A stretch of DNA of 64,000 nt from Lindgomyces ingoldianus (GCF_010093535.1 NW_022985183.1:1039359-1103358), one strand, 5' to 3'; shown: positions 11,225 through 23,389, numbered from the stretch's first letter. Notes: generated by a model not told the origin, from the letters alone. Numbers and translations: made by a program.

Positions 11225-14200
11225 GTAATTACTACTACCTGTAAAGTATAGCTACTACTACCTTAGACATTAGAATAACAGGCGCTTTAGCTGCTAGCAC
11301 TAGCTAGACCCTTATAGCAACTAAAGAAGCATAAAATTAGCAGATACTTTATTTCTAAAACAAGCTTAAACAGCTTAAACAACACCTCTAGCTATAAGTA
11401 TAATAAGGGCCCTTAAATGTTTATTAGCTATAAGCCCTTTAGCTAGAAGTAGCTAACCTTAGAAACATTACTTAAAAAAAAACTAGTATTAAGTCTAAGA
11501 AGACCCTACACCTAGCCCTCTCTAAGGCATTTAATAGCTCTTCTAAAGACTTAAAACTTTTCTTTATAAAATACTACCTCTACATGTAATACAACAAAGG
11601 TGCTTTTAAAATATATAAAGAAATAATTTTATAAATAAGCCTACACCTAAAAAGATGACCTGCTATTTAGTTTTAGCCCTATGCTAATAACTAAATAAAC
11701 TATAAGGTAAACAGTAAACCTTTACTACTAAAGACATAGAAAGTCTTTAGAAACCTTAACTTATTTAAAGTAGCCCTTACTGCAATCTATAGGCTAGTTA
11801 ATAAAGAAAAATAAATAGTTAATAAAATAGACGCTCTCTAACAAGAAAATAGCTCTGTCTAGCAATACGCAGCCTGCTTTAGGGAGCTGCTAGCTATCTG
11901 TAGATAGACTAATAAAAAAGCTATAAAATAAATATTTTATAACGTACTTTATAGGCAAGTTGCTCACACACCTAAGTTGCTTACTTTTGCTAAGACCCTA
12001 CCACACTACCCTTCCTACACTAATGCATTCCTAATAACACTACTTAAATGTGTTAAAAGAACATTAGATGCAGCTTACGCTCTAGGCTCTTAAATAAGAC
12101 GCAACACTTTCTAACTAACGCGCTGCAGCTATCTATAGAGTCCCTTAAAAGATAATAAGCAACTAACGCGCTAGACAACCTTTCTAAGCTAATTGTACAG
12201 CTAACTTATAAAAGCTAGATAATAACAAGGAGCAGGTAATTGTTTAGCACATACTTAAGCTAAATGTGCAAGGATTTCCCCCCTAGCTAGCAGCTGTGGC
12301 TAATATAGCTAATTCTTTACGCGCTAAGCGTAATATAGGCTATGTTAGCATAAACTAGCCTAATATGTTTATTAAGCGTTACTTAAAGCTTAAAGTAAAG
12401 TTTAAGTGTAAGTACAACTATAAAAGAGCTCTTTATAAAGATCCTGCAGTAATTTAAGGCTAGTTTAACCTTATAGAGAATATTAAAGCTAAGTATAGCA
12501 TCTAGAATAACAACATGTACAACTTTAATAAGACAGGGTTTATAATAGGCTAGATATCTACTAGAGCAGTTGTTACAGGTTTAGAGAGATAAGGACAGCT
12601 AAAAGCAGTCTAGCTAGGCAACTAGGAGTGGACAACAGCTATCTAGGGCATTAATGCTAAAGGGTAGGCTATTCTGCTCTTTATTATCTTCTAGGGTAGC
12701 AACTACTTTTTAAACTAGTATAAGGAGGAAAATCTACTCTAAGATTAGGTTATTGCAATCTCTAAGCGCAGCTAGACTACTAATTAGCTTAATCTAGACT
12801 AGTTAAAGCACTTTAATGTGCATACAAAGAAGTGTACTGTTAGCAGCCACTGTCTGCTAGTTATTAACAGCTATAAGAGCTATAACTTACTTTATTTCTA
12901 GCAATACTGTAAGGATAACAAGATTATTACTATCTACATGCCTCTTTACTTATCGCACCTTCTACAGCTACTTAATGTGGGTTGTTTTGCTCTTTTAAAG
13001 AAGGCGTATAGGCGCTAAGCTAAAAACCTTATGCGCAACTAGATTACCTATATTACAAAGATAGAGTTCCTGCTATGCTTTAAAGCAGCTTATAATGCTG
13101 CAATTACTCCTAGTAATATCTAAGAAGGGTTCTAAAGCACTAGATTAGTTCCTTTTAACCTATAACAGGTTATAATAGGCCTTAATGTAAAGTTGCGCAC
13201 TCTATTACTACTACTACCTGTATACAACAAGCCCTAGTAGTTATAAACCCTAAGCAATACCCTAGAACTTAGGTTGCAATTAATGCTTGTAAAGATAAGG
13301 ATTTAGAAGCATACAAATAGTTTACTAACTTCTATAGTTAAGGCGTTTAAGAAGGTCTTAAAGAGGGCGGCAATAATTGCGCACAAGCTAGTGTTAGCGC
13401 AACAGGAAATCACTAAGCTTTAAGCAGCTAATAAGGCTGCTATGTAACATAAATTGCATAAAAGAAAGCAGATTAAACTAGAACAACACTTTAAGTAAGA
13501 AAATTACTAAAAGTGTAGAAAATTCTACAACTATAATCTCTACAAGATAAGACTATATAAAGTAACTCTTAACAATAACTATAACACTTATAAGGTTATA
13601 AGAAAAATTCCTATAGTCTACTATAACATCTTAAATAAAAAGAGTAATAAAAATTCTTTAAGAAAATTTTAGTAAAAAAAAAAGAACTTAACTAGCACTT
13701 AACACTTCTATAAACTCTAGCTCTATTAGAGGAATAACTAGACACACTATCTCTAGCTCTAGCAGTAATAAGAAAATAACTAGAGCTATAACAAATTTAT
13801 AGGTACTGTATTCTATATAGAAGCAAGAGGCACAACGCCTACTATTGCAAATATAAGGATTATCCTTTACAGATAATCTAAATAAAGGAATACCCTAGAT
13901 AGGCCTAAGTATAACCTATACCTATCTGCACTAATCTTAAATAATGTCTGTTTACCTAGTATCTCTACATAAATAAATACTGCACCTAACACTAGCTAAC
14001 TAAACATTAGGCTAGTTAGTAGCTAATAGGCGCCTAAAAAAGCAATAAATTTATAGATACTCTAATAAAATTAGCTATAACATGCAAAATGCTGAATTAT
14101 TAGCATTATAATACTAGACTACTACATAAAAAGAAACTATAGACTAAATGCAAAAACGCCTCTAACTGCGCTTTCTATTATTTCTAGTAGAAAGCTTACT

Positions 14201-14538
14201 AATAGAATAACTAGCTTCTATACTACTACAGAGTAAAAAGCATTAACTGCCTAGTAGACAACTGTATAGTAAAAGATTACTAATAATTTAAAGTTATAGC
14301 TAATAAAGTAGATAAATAAATACACAGTTTTCTAAGCATTAAAAAAGACAACTTTAGCATAAATTATAACAAAGTCTACTACAACATAAAAGCTCTAGTA
14401 GTAGTAAGATAAAGGTTAAGTAAAAGCCTAACAGCTAACTGCACACTTAAATTCTCTAAAGAAATAGTATGTAAAGGCCTTACACTAATTAACAGTAAAT
14501 GTACATTCTTAGTAATTAACTTTTAATAAGTTAAGAAT
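11225..14538 (+). pseudogene. Gypsy-2 gag/protease region, disrupted by A2
   Basis: Between the 5' LTR and the RT lies coding-like sequence with Gag-like character (about 11450-11900 reads as a charged helical protein when stops are ignored). It is interrupted by A2 from 11942 to 13476 and resumes to the foldback insertion at 14541. A RHNAYYCKYK string near 13825-13855 may be the remains of a zinc knuckle, but the preceding Cys pair is not clear. The Gag assignment rests mainly on position between LTR and RT. Confidence 0.6.
11942..13476 (+). mobile_element. A2: family A Fot1/pogo-like transposon, 3' end missing, nested in Gypsy-2
   Basis: The left inverted repeat starts at 11942 after target TA (11940-11941). 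The transposase frame is the least mutated of the A copies; it keeps TGG in EWTTAI near 12625-12645. The Asp positions read Asn at 12527-12529 and 12866-12868. The match to other A copies stops after GCAGATTAA at 13476, so about 330 bp including the right inverted repeat are gone and Gypsy-2 sequence follows at once. A deletion after insertion is the simplest explanation. Confidence 0.9.
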
Positions 14539-14540
14539 TA

Positions 14541-15640
14541 ACGTACTTCACAGGCAAGTTGCTTACACACCTAAGTTGCTTACTTTTGCTAAGACCCTAC
14601 TAAACCACCCTTTCTACACTAATGCATTCCCCACAACACTACTTAGACGTGCTAAAAGAATATTAGATATAGCTTACGCTCTAAGCTTTTAAACAAGACA
14701 TAAAACTCTTAAAGAAATATGCTATAGCTATGTGTAAAGTTTTATAAAAAATAATAAATAACTACAGCACTAGACAACCTTTATAAGCTAATTCTATAGC
14801 TAAATTACAAAGGCTAGGTAATAAAAAGGAGTAGGTAATTATTAAGACTATACTTAAGCTATATGCGTAAGGAATTTCCCCTTAGATAGCATTTATAGCT
14901 AATATAGCTAATTCTTTGCGCGCTAAGCGTAATCTAGGCTATGTTTACATAAACTAGCCTAGTACATTTGTAAAGCGTTATTTAAAGCTTAAAGTAAAGT
15001 TTTAAGCGTAAGTATAGTTAAAAGATATTTAGCTAATTATAAACCCTATTTTACTAAAGTTGTACATGTTATTATTCTAGATGCTATACTTAGCTTTAAT
15101 ATTCTCTACAAGGCTAAACCTGCCCTAAATTACCCTAGGACTCTTATAGAGAGCTCTCTTATAGTTATACTTACGCTTAAATGTTACTTTAAGCTTTAAA
15201 TAACGCTTTATAAACATACTAGGCTAGTTTATGCAAACATAGCCTAGATTACGCTTAGCGCGTAAAGAATTAGCTATATTAGCTATAAATGCTATTTAAG
15301 GGGAAATTTCTTGCGCATATAGCGTAAGTATAGTCTTAACAATTACCTGCTCCTTTTTATTACCTAGCCTTTATAATTTAGCTGTAGAATTAGCTTGTAA
15401 AGGTTGTCTAGCGCTGTAGTTATTTATTGTTTTTTATAGGACTTTACACATAGCTACAGCACATTTCTTTAAGAGTTTTATGTCTTATTTAAAAGCCTAG
15501 AGTGTAAGCTGTATCTAACATTTTTTTAGCGCATCTAAGTAGTGTTATAGGGAATGCATTAGTGTAGGAAGGGTAGTTTAGTGGGGTCTTAGCAAAAGTA
15601 AGCAACTTAGGTGTGTAAGCAACTCGCCTGTGAAGTACGT
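14541..15640. mobile_element. Foldback derivative of family A: two 5' halves head to head (1100 bp), nested in Gypsy-2
   Basis: Both ends are family A terminal repeats flanked by TA (14539-14540 and 15641-15642). The left arm (about 14541-15030) is the 5' part of A in plus orientation. The right arm (about 15030-15640) is the same 5' part in minus orientation, running slightly deeper into the transposase gene, past the first Asp position. No 3' half of A is present. The whole forms a large imperfect palindrome of about 0.5 kb arms with intact borders and a TA duplication, so it moved as a unit. It is non-autonomous by structure. Confidence 0.9.
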
Positions 15641-15659
15641 TATAAGATACCTTACTAAA

Positions 15660-18600
15660 TAAAAAAATAACTCTTTTAAGTATCCCTAGCTAACACATCC
15701 TTAATTAAATACAGCAGAGGAAAAATCTGCCTAGAAACTAAGAAAGTAACTATTAAAACAGACATAACAACTAACTATATATCTCTAAGCATATTACTAC
15801 TTAGAGGAAAATACTAAATTATATTAGAATATAACTAGCTTTATTAACATAACTCTAAGATAAACTAGAAAACTATAATAATAAAAGTTATAGCTAAGCA
15901 CGCGTAAGCAATATAACTAATAAAACCTTAAAACTTCTTTTGCTAAGAACTAGAAGCACACACTGTCTACATAATAAAAGAAAAACTTAAAGAAGTCTCT
16001 TTTAAAGAATTTAAAAAAGAAAAAAACCTAGACTAGGTAGAAATTTATAGAATTACAAAAAAACTTAAAAAAGAACTTCTAAATGAATACTAAGAATATA
16101 AAAACATGTTTATAACTTCTAAGAATCTAAAAAAGCTACCTCTGCACTAACTTTAGGACTATGCAATTAACCTTAAATTTAACTTTTAACTAAAAACACA
16201 TAAACTACGCCCTTTTACAGTAGCTTAGAAGGAAGCACTATAAGAATACATAGACTGCATGCTAGCAAGAGGTTATATTAGAGAAAGTAAAAGCTTTATA
16301 GCATTAGCAGTAGTCTTTATAAAAAAGAAGAATAGAAAGGTTAAAGTCTATTAAAACTACAAAACTTTTAATAAAAACACTATAAGAGATTAGTTTCCTC
16401 TTTCTATTATCTAGAACATTATAAACTAGTTAAAAGAAACTAAGCACTTTACTAAGTTTAACATCTAAGATAGATTTAATAAGATAAAAATAAAAAAAGA
16501 ACATAAATAAATAATAGCCTTTAAAACTTTATAAGCTCTTTATAAGCTTCTTATTATGCTATTTAGACTTACTAACACCTCTGTAACCTTTTAAAAAGTA
16601 ATTAACACAGCTCTTAACTTATATCTAGACATCTTTATCTTAGTATATCTAGACAACATCCTTATATACACAAAAAAAGACAAACTAGACTATGTAATAA
16701 AAGTATAAATAGTACTAGATAAACTTTAAAAATACAGACTCTATCTATAGCTAGAAAAATGCAAGTTTAACATACAAAAAATAGACTACTTTAGATTTAT
16801 TATTAATAAAGAAGAAATAAAAATAGACCCTACTAAAGTAAGTAAGGTACTTAAATAGCTAACACTAGAAACTATTATAAAAATTAAAAAGTTTCTAGGT
16901 CTTACTAGCTACATATAAAGAATAATTAAAGACTACTTAAAAATTACACTGCCCCTTATAGACGCTACTTTAAAGGAAAGAGCTACTTAGAAATTTTAAT
17001 AGACAACAGAAATAGAAGAAGCTTTTTAAAAACTAAAGTAAATAATAATAAGCTACTCTATCCTTAGAATGTATAACTTTACATTAGAAACAAAAATACA
17101 CACTAATGCTTTCTTAAGGGCAGAAGAAGTAGCACTTTCCTAAAAATAAAAAAACAGTTAATAGCATCTAGTAGCCTACTATTTAGCAAAATTTGCACTA
17201 TTAGAATAAAAGTATACTATCCTTAACAAAGAACTAAAAGCTATAGTTAATGCATGTAGAAATTAGAAAGTTAAGCTTTAAAGCTTTAGTTAATAATTTA
17301 TAATCTTTACTAACTATGTAAACCTTGTTACTTTTCTTACTACTAAAAAACTTTTGCTAATGCACATATAATAGGCTATAAAACTTACTTAATTTAATTT
17401 TATTATTAAACATGTAGCTAGAAGCAGCAACTAATAGGCAGACACTCTAAGCAAACACACTAATTACTTTAAAAAGAATAAAAAAAATTCTAAGGAATTG
17501 ATAATCTTTAAAAAAAACTTTAAAAGGACTAGTCTATAAAAGACTAAACTAAAAGAAACTACTATGCTCTCTTATAATAGTTAAATAAGAATAAAAGAAC
17601 TTAATAAAAGAATATTATAAGGCTTCTATGTTTAGACATCTAGGCATAAGATTACTACAAAAAAAATTAAAAACACTATACTTTAAAAAGTACCCTAACT
17701 AAAGCATCTATGCACTAAAGTTCTGCAAGAATGCAACATTTATAACAAAAATAACCTACAGTAACATAAGCCTTACAGACTACTCTAACTAATTACAGCG
17801 CTAAGTTAACTATAGACTATAATAACTATAGATTTTATTACTAAACTACTACTATTATAAGAACCTAGCATAAAAAGATTATGCAACATAATTACACAAG
17901 TTATTAATAAAACTACTAAATTTGTTTATCTATAGCTATTAGAAAAAAGCATTATAGCTAAAAAATTTATGTTTAAGTTAAAAAAAAATGTCTTAGCTAC
18001 TTATAAATGCCCTAAAACTATTATCTTTAACTAAGATAAACTATTTACTAGCAAATTCTAAGCAGCTGTAGTTAAGCATCTAGGAATTAATTATAAACTT
18101 TTTACTACTTACTACCTACAAATAGACAAACAAATAGAAAGAGTAAACACAGAAGTAGAAAAATATCTGCGTAAGTATGTGTTATATAAATAAAATAACT
18201 AGGCAGAATAGCTACTAATAGCATAATTTACTATTAATACTACAGAATTAGCTATAACTAAAGAAACCCTATATAAAGCTAATTTTAGATACTTCTTATA
18301 ATATAAGCTTTATAGCTTACAACTAATAGACCTCTTAGAAGCTATAAACTGCATAACTAGAGTTCTATAACTACATTAAAAACTTACTAGAAAAGCGCAG
18401 TTAGCTTAAGAAGCTATAGAAAAGGCAGTAAACTAAAAAAAAAACTAGCACTAGAAATACACTCTAATAATTATGTATATTTAGACATAAAAATTTTTAA
18501 AACACTAAGACCGTCTAGAAAGCTAGCTAAGAAATGTATAAGACTATATAGAGTTATATAAATACGTTCTAGTATCTATAAATTTAAGCTACTAAAGGAA

Positions 18601-19010
18601 ATGCAAATACATTCTTAGTTCTATGTCTTTAAGCTTAAACTTATACCTAAGACTATTCTACTTACAACTACTAGATAAAAGGAAGAAGAAAAAGAATATA
18701 AAGTAAAATAAATTCTAAACTATTAAAGAAATAAATACTTAGTAAAATAAAAAGAATAGCTTACTAGTAAAAACACTTAGAAACTAATTAAAAACTTATT
18801 AAACACTCTTTAGGCTTTTTATAAATACCTAGAGTCTCTTCTAAATAAAACTACCTAAGAGAAAGCTCCCTAGACTAGAAAACACTATTATTAGTTAAAA
18901 CTGCAGCAGCATTAGCTAGCTATAATGTAGAAAACCTGTAACTCTTTAACATAAGTTAAGAAGAAGGAAGACCTGCTACTTTTACCTTAAGTACTTTAAG
19001 CTTATCTAGT
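15660..19010 (+). pseudogene. Gypsy-2 pol remnant: RT, RNase H, integrase, chromodomain
   Basis: The frame can be followed between stops. RT motifs include EYIDCMLARGYIRES near 16240-16280, FRLTNTSVTF near 16562-16592 and the active-site box YLDN at 16646-16657 (second Asp changed to Asn). RNase H continues to about 17450 (ADTLSKHTNYF). Integrase follows: a degraded HHCC zinc region near 17700-17780 (CNIYNKNN, one Cys now Tyr) and the core TITIDFITK near 17815-17845. A chromodomain-like tail is at about 18691-18850 (KYLVK then KNT). The chromodomain would have guided integration to marked chromatin. Dead through many stops. Confidence 0.9.
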
Positions 19011-19079
19011 AATAAAGGGTCTTCTTTTAGATACTTTACTTTTTAATTCTTTAAAACATTTAGCTACTTATAAGCCTTT

Positions 19080-19553
19080 TTCTAACAAGCGTTAGAGAAC
19101 TCTAGACGCGTAAGAGACTTCTACTGCTTTTTTAAAAACTCTTCCTTTTTGCGCAGCTTATTCTCTTAAACTGCCTCTAGCTTAGCTAGCAGCCTTTTGC
19201 GCTTCTACTCTAGACAATTTTAAGCTGTGTTAGATATAAAAGTGTTGCAATAACTGCCTTTTTGCACACACTTTACACACTTGTCTAATAATAAGAACAT
19301 TGCACAAAAAGACCTGCTTAAATAGTAAGCACTATAGAGACACATCTTTGTACAACAAAGAGGATTAAGATAAGTAATAGTGTAAAGACAATAAGTAGCA
19401 GCAGAAGAATAAGAAACCTAATAAGGCATAGTTAAAAAAACTAAACATTAACTTAAGCTTTAAAAAAAGACATATACTAGCTAAAAAGAAAATCTAACGC
19501 TTATAACAGAAAAAACATAACAGTAAGGATGCTAACTAGAAAAAAAGCCTGCG
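19080..19553 (+). pseudogene. Post-chromodomain block of Gypsy-2, conserved in Gypsy-6
   Basis: Downstream of the chromodomain a coding-like stretch reads CCNNCLFAHTLHTC, then NKED, around 19245-19365. The same layout is found on the minus strand of Gypsy-6 at about 51590-51720 (LHTLHTYLIIR, then NKED). Conservation between two otherwise diverged elements suggests a translated extra region before the 3' LTR, possibly zinc-binding. I do not recognise the protein. Confidence 0.5.
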
Positions 19554-20125
19554 TGTTATAGCTAACAGACTAACTATAATAACCTAATTAGCTGTCCTAC
19601 ACAGCCTAAATAATGTTAGATAGAAAACACTTAACTCTACGCTAAACAAATTATGTAATAGGATAGATAAGAAATAGCTCTAGCTTTTAGATAAAAGCCT
19701 AGCAAAGTGCATTATCTAATAAACAATGCAGGCTTACAGGCTTGCAGGCTATGTAGGCTAGGTAGCATGTAAACCCTATGTATATAGTCTTAATTACAAC
19801 TATAGTTAGAAGGTTATAATTACTATTTAGTCTTTACCTACCTAATAGACTAAAAGGCATTAAAACTTTTATAAAGAGGACATTACTACCTTATATATCT
19901 TGCAATATATATACCTTCTTTCCTATTCTTATAGATTAGGTTTGCTAAGCTCCCTATACAGCTGCTAGGCTAAACCACAACCTGCCCCCCTTATCTCGCC
20001 AGCCCCCACACTCTGCTCGACGGACTGTACACCTGAACAGCTAAGTTCTATCCCTTTTCTGTTAACATCACAATAGGCTGTTGTACTCTTGAAAATACCA
20101 TTTCGCTGGAGTAAGGATTGTAACA
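19554..20125 (+). repeat. 3' LTR of Gypsy-2 (572 bp)
   Basis: Begins TGTTATAGCTAACAGAC and ends GTAAGGATTGTAACA. The polarity of mutation is opposite to the 5' LTR: its first part is mutated, and its last ~150 bp (about 19975-20125) are nearly clean, keeping CTCGCCAGCCC, GCTCGACGGAC and TTTCGCTGGAG. Confidence 0.93.
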
Positions 20126-20202
20126 GACCTTTAGCTACTTTAATAAGATAATAAAGTATTACTAGGTACTAAAAAAGATATAAGCTAAAAAAGGCTAACG
20201 TA

Positions 20203-21544
20203 CAGTAGGTGCCAGGAAGTGATCATCCTCCGCACCGTGCGCAAGCAAATACGATCTGCCCACGCAGTTTTCTATAAGGATTTTAGGGATAAATTGCAAT
20301 TAAAAATTAAAGCTTTTAATTTATATAATAGAATTAATAACAGAGAATCTTTTAGAGTAGCAATTGTTCACCAGCGGGTGGAGCCTCCCTGGGCAGCCCT
20401 GACGTCAGCGACGCGCTAGGGCATAGATGATATACACTTCTGCCAATCTTCTAGCTTTAACCTATCCTACTCCTCCTTTAGGATAGACTCTATCTCTTTA
20501 ATATTGCTTATTTAGTGTCTTCTTTTTAAAATCTAAATCTTTATAATGCGCTAGAGGTTCTTAATAGGATTTAAATTAAGACTTTATGCCAGCTACACTA
20601 TATAATCTATGCAAAGCTTTTCTTAGAAACCTGCGGTTATCTTTAACCTATAGTATAAAGCCCTATCCTTCTGCTATAACGCAATACTGTGTTTCTTAAA
20701 GACTTTAGCATAAAACAGCTACGCATAAGCAGCTAAGACCTTATTATAGTATCTTTTTAAGTCTATCTGCTTGCCTTAAGGCAGTATAACTAGCTCTAAC
20801 TTAAAATCCTAGGATATAGCCACCTATACTCTAACAGAGCTTCTCCCGCTTTTAAAAGTAGGCTTTAAGTATTAAGATTTATACGCACACAATGCTCCCT
20901 TTTTCTACTTGCAGTATTAAGTAGTAGAGACAAGTCCTACTTTAAAAGTTAATTTATTAGAAAAGCAGACGCATTTAAAGTTGTTATTATTTTAGGTTTT
21001 TATGCAGGCACTCTAGCAACAATAATTAAGCTTATAAGAGGGCTTAAGGTAGGGCTTAGCGCACGGTTTAAATGCGTAGTACTTGTTTTTTTGCAGGTAT
21101 TACTTCACTGTATTAACGCAGATTGCAGTTGTTGTTTTTCTAGGAGTAGCAAGTACTTTGTACGTTTTAAAGGGAAACTGCTCTAGGTGTTGTACTAATT
21201 ATCACTCTGCGCGCTTATTAAGCTTTAGGGGTCTCCCTGTGCGACAGGCCTTTTTCTAGGGCTTATCCTTGCATTTTTGTAACTGCTTAAGTATTAACTT
21301 AATTAACAAGATTAGAATAGGAAAAGTCTTCTATATCTTTAAAAGGCTAAAACTAATATAAGAGAGCGCCTAGATGCTAGCAAGGGTAGGCTTATTGTAT
21401 TCACAGCGAGCAGTTTTAGGTTGGGAAGGCATGGTGGTAGTGTGGAGAAGGAGGAGAACGAGTGGTGCGGAAAATTTTGAGGTGTGTGGGTTGACCCGAT
21501 ATAGTAAGTTAAGCGAGAGGATGATGACTTCTTGGCACCTATTG
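20203..21544 (-). mobile_element. Tc1/mariner-like element (1342 bp) inserted in the B2 terminal repeat
   Basis: Inverted repeats start CAGTAGGTGCCAGGAAGTGA on the left and, reverse-complemented, CAATAGGTGCCAAGAAGTCA on the right, flanked by TA (20201-20202 and 21545-21546). The outer ~220 bp on the left and ~170 bp on the right retain TCA, TGG, CCG and TCG triplets, while the central ~930 bp are mutated. The target is the TA inside the ACGTAC end of B2. Confidence 0.93.
20370..21340 (-). pseudogene. Tc1-like transposase remnant (DDE_3 type)
   Basis: On the minus strand the C-terminal half is recognisable: LNLNPIKNL at about 20551-20580 (family SPDLNPIENLW), then QDRLKLEDWQKCISSMP and a RVADVRAA tail near 20385-20470. 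These are standard for the C-terminal end of Tc1-type transposases. The last ~40 codons lie in the spared zone and read cleanly, which is why an unrelated plus-strand open frame appears opposite them. The upstream part is broken by many stops. Confidence 0.85.
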
Positions 21545-21649
21545 TACCTAACAGGTTAGCCGGCCACTTTTGCCAAGCCCCCACTAAAACCACCCTATTC
21601 TAGCGCAAAACAGCCTACTTTAGCCCTATATAAAGTAATACAACACAAG

Positions 21650-23290
21650 ATATTATTTAGAGTCTACTTCTGCTACTTTCTTACATGTACGCAAGTTATG
21701 CCTAGTCTAATTGCACTACCTATATTACCTTTAACTTAGCTTACCTTCTTTAGCGCGCACCTGCGTCTTTAGCTTCTTCCTATTACTACGCGCTCTAAAC
21801 TCCTTTAGAGTAGTTAGATAAGCTCTATCCTTAACTATTAAGGTCTTTTTTACCTAAATTTGCTTCCTTTTATGCAATCTATATTATGTGGCAGCCTTAT
21901 TTACTGCTTAAAGCTTTATAATCTTTTTTTACGCTAACACTAGCTTATGCGCAATAATTAATGCCCCCTTTAAGACTTTTTTAAAGGCCTTTACTATAGA
22001 CATTAGTAAGCTATCTACATGCTTCTAAAATTTTACCTTTATAAGCATTAATTATAACCTAAATTTAAAGGTATTACTTAAGGTTTATAACTGCTAGAGT
22101 TTGTTATTAATAGGTAGTAGTAGTAATAAAGTACACAACTAGATGTTAAGGGCTATTTTAACCTATTTTAAGTTAAATAAGACTAAACTAGCGCTTTAAA
22201 ACCTTTTTTAGATATTACTAAAAGTAATTACTACATTATAGGCGCGTATAAAGCATAGTAGGAACTTAAGTTTTATAATATAAGTAATCTAGTTACACAT
22301 AAGATCTTTAGCTTAGCGCCTATACACCTTTTTTAAAGAGGCAAAATAACCTACATTAAGAGGCTATAAAAAGTGTAATAAGTATAAAAGCATATAAATA
22401 GTAATAATCTTGTTTTTTTTATAGTACTACTAGAAATTAAGCAAGTTATAGCTTTTATAGCTATTAATAATAAAAAGCTAATAAGCGCTTATAACTTTTC
22501 TTATTATATACTTATTAAAGTGCTTTAACTACTGCAGCCTAAGCTTATTTATTATCTAGCTGTTTTTAAAGACTATAATAACCTAGTTCTAAGGTAGATT
22601 TTTTTTTATACTAGGCAAAGAGGTAATCGCAGCCCTTAAAGATAATAAAAAGTAAAATAGCCTACTTTATTACCTTAATGCTCTAGATAACTATTATTTA
22701 CTTTTTATTACTTTACTATATTGCCTTTAGCTGTTCTTATCTCTCTAAAGCTATAATAACTGCTCTAGTTAATATCTAGCTTATTATAAAGCCTAACTTA
22801 TTAAAGTTATATGTGTTTTTATTCTAGATACTATACTTAGCTTTTATGTTAGCTACTAGGCAAAACTAGCTCTAGATAACCTTTAGATTCTTATAAAGCA
22901 CTTTCTTATAATTATACTTATAATTAAACTTTATTATAAACTTAAGGCAGTGCTTAACTTACATACTAGGCTAGTTTAAGCTAACCTAGCCTAAATTACG
23001 CTCTACGCGCAAGGAATTAGCTATATTAGCTATAGCTATAAGCCTAGAAAGAAATCTATATATAATAAGCTTAAGTATGTACTTAATAACTACCTTCTTT
23101 TTAAGCTTAGTTAGATTTCTTAATTTAAGCTAGCATTCTGCTTCTAAAGGCTGTCTAGCGCGTTCATTACTTAGTGTTATGTAAAAGATATTATAAATAG
23201 CTATAGCGTGTTATAAGAAAAGTTTTAAGTCTTATTTAAAAGCCTAAAAAGTAAGCTATATTTAACATTTTTTAGAAGATTTAATCTAGT
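21650..23290 (-). pseudogene. B2 transposase remnant (Fot1/pogo group)
   Basis: Same order as the A1 transposase, on the minus strand: helix-turn-helix region near 23000-23230, DDE core in the middle and a Cys-rich tail near 21700. The third catalytic position (reverse complement of about 22340-22360) reads LNVGYF, with Asn where the family has Asp. Stops are dense. The protein would bind the inverted repeats and move the element at TA sites. Confidence 0.8.
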
Positions 23291-23389
23291 GTTGTTGTTA
23301 AGGCATTATGTATATAGGTAGAGTGTGGTGGGGGCTTAGCAAAAGTGGCTGGCTAACCTGTGTGGCCGGCTAACCTGTTAGGTACGTTA

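Larger units (their letters stand above)
10628..20125 (+). mobile_element. Gypsy-2: full-length chromodomain Ty3/gypsy retrotransposon with nested insertions
   Basis: Two LTRs enclose gag-like and pol sequence, flanked by a perfect 5-bp target duplication GACCT at 10623-10627 and 20126-20130. The span is 9498 bp, including truncated A2 (11942-13476) and the 1100-bp foldback element (14541-15640). Without these the element is roughly 6.9 kb, normal for a chromovirus. The outer ~150 bp at each end are barely mutated, while the interior is saturated with stops. Confidence 0.95.
20198..23387 (-). mobile_element. B2: Fot1/pogo-like transposon of family B (1846 bp) carrying a Tc1-like insertion
   Basis: Outer borders are ACG at 20198-20200 and GTACGT ending at 23387, with target TA at 20196-20197 and 23388-23389. 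After removing the Tc1-like element and one TA, the left inverted repeat reads ACGTACCTAACAGGTT and the element is 1846 bp, matching B3 (1845 bp). The transposase runs on the minus strand, with its C-terminal part near 21700-21850 and N-terminal part near 23200. It is related to family A. The left repeat has one GCCGGCC subunit and the right has two. Confidence 0.92.

Noticed and set aside
20219..20419. 66-codon plus-strand frame
   Set aside because: Antisense to the well-preserved C-terminal end of the Tc1-like transposase, which explains its openness.
21339..21593. 84-codon minus-strand and 61-codon plus-strand frames
   Set aside because: They cross the right end of the Tc1-like element into the B2 terminal repeat, so neither can be one gene.
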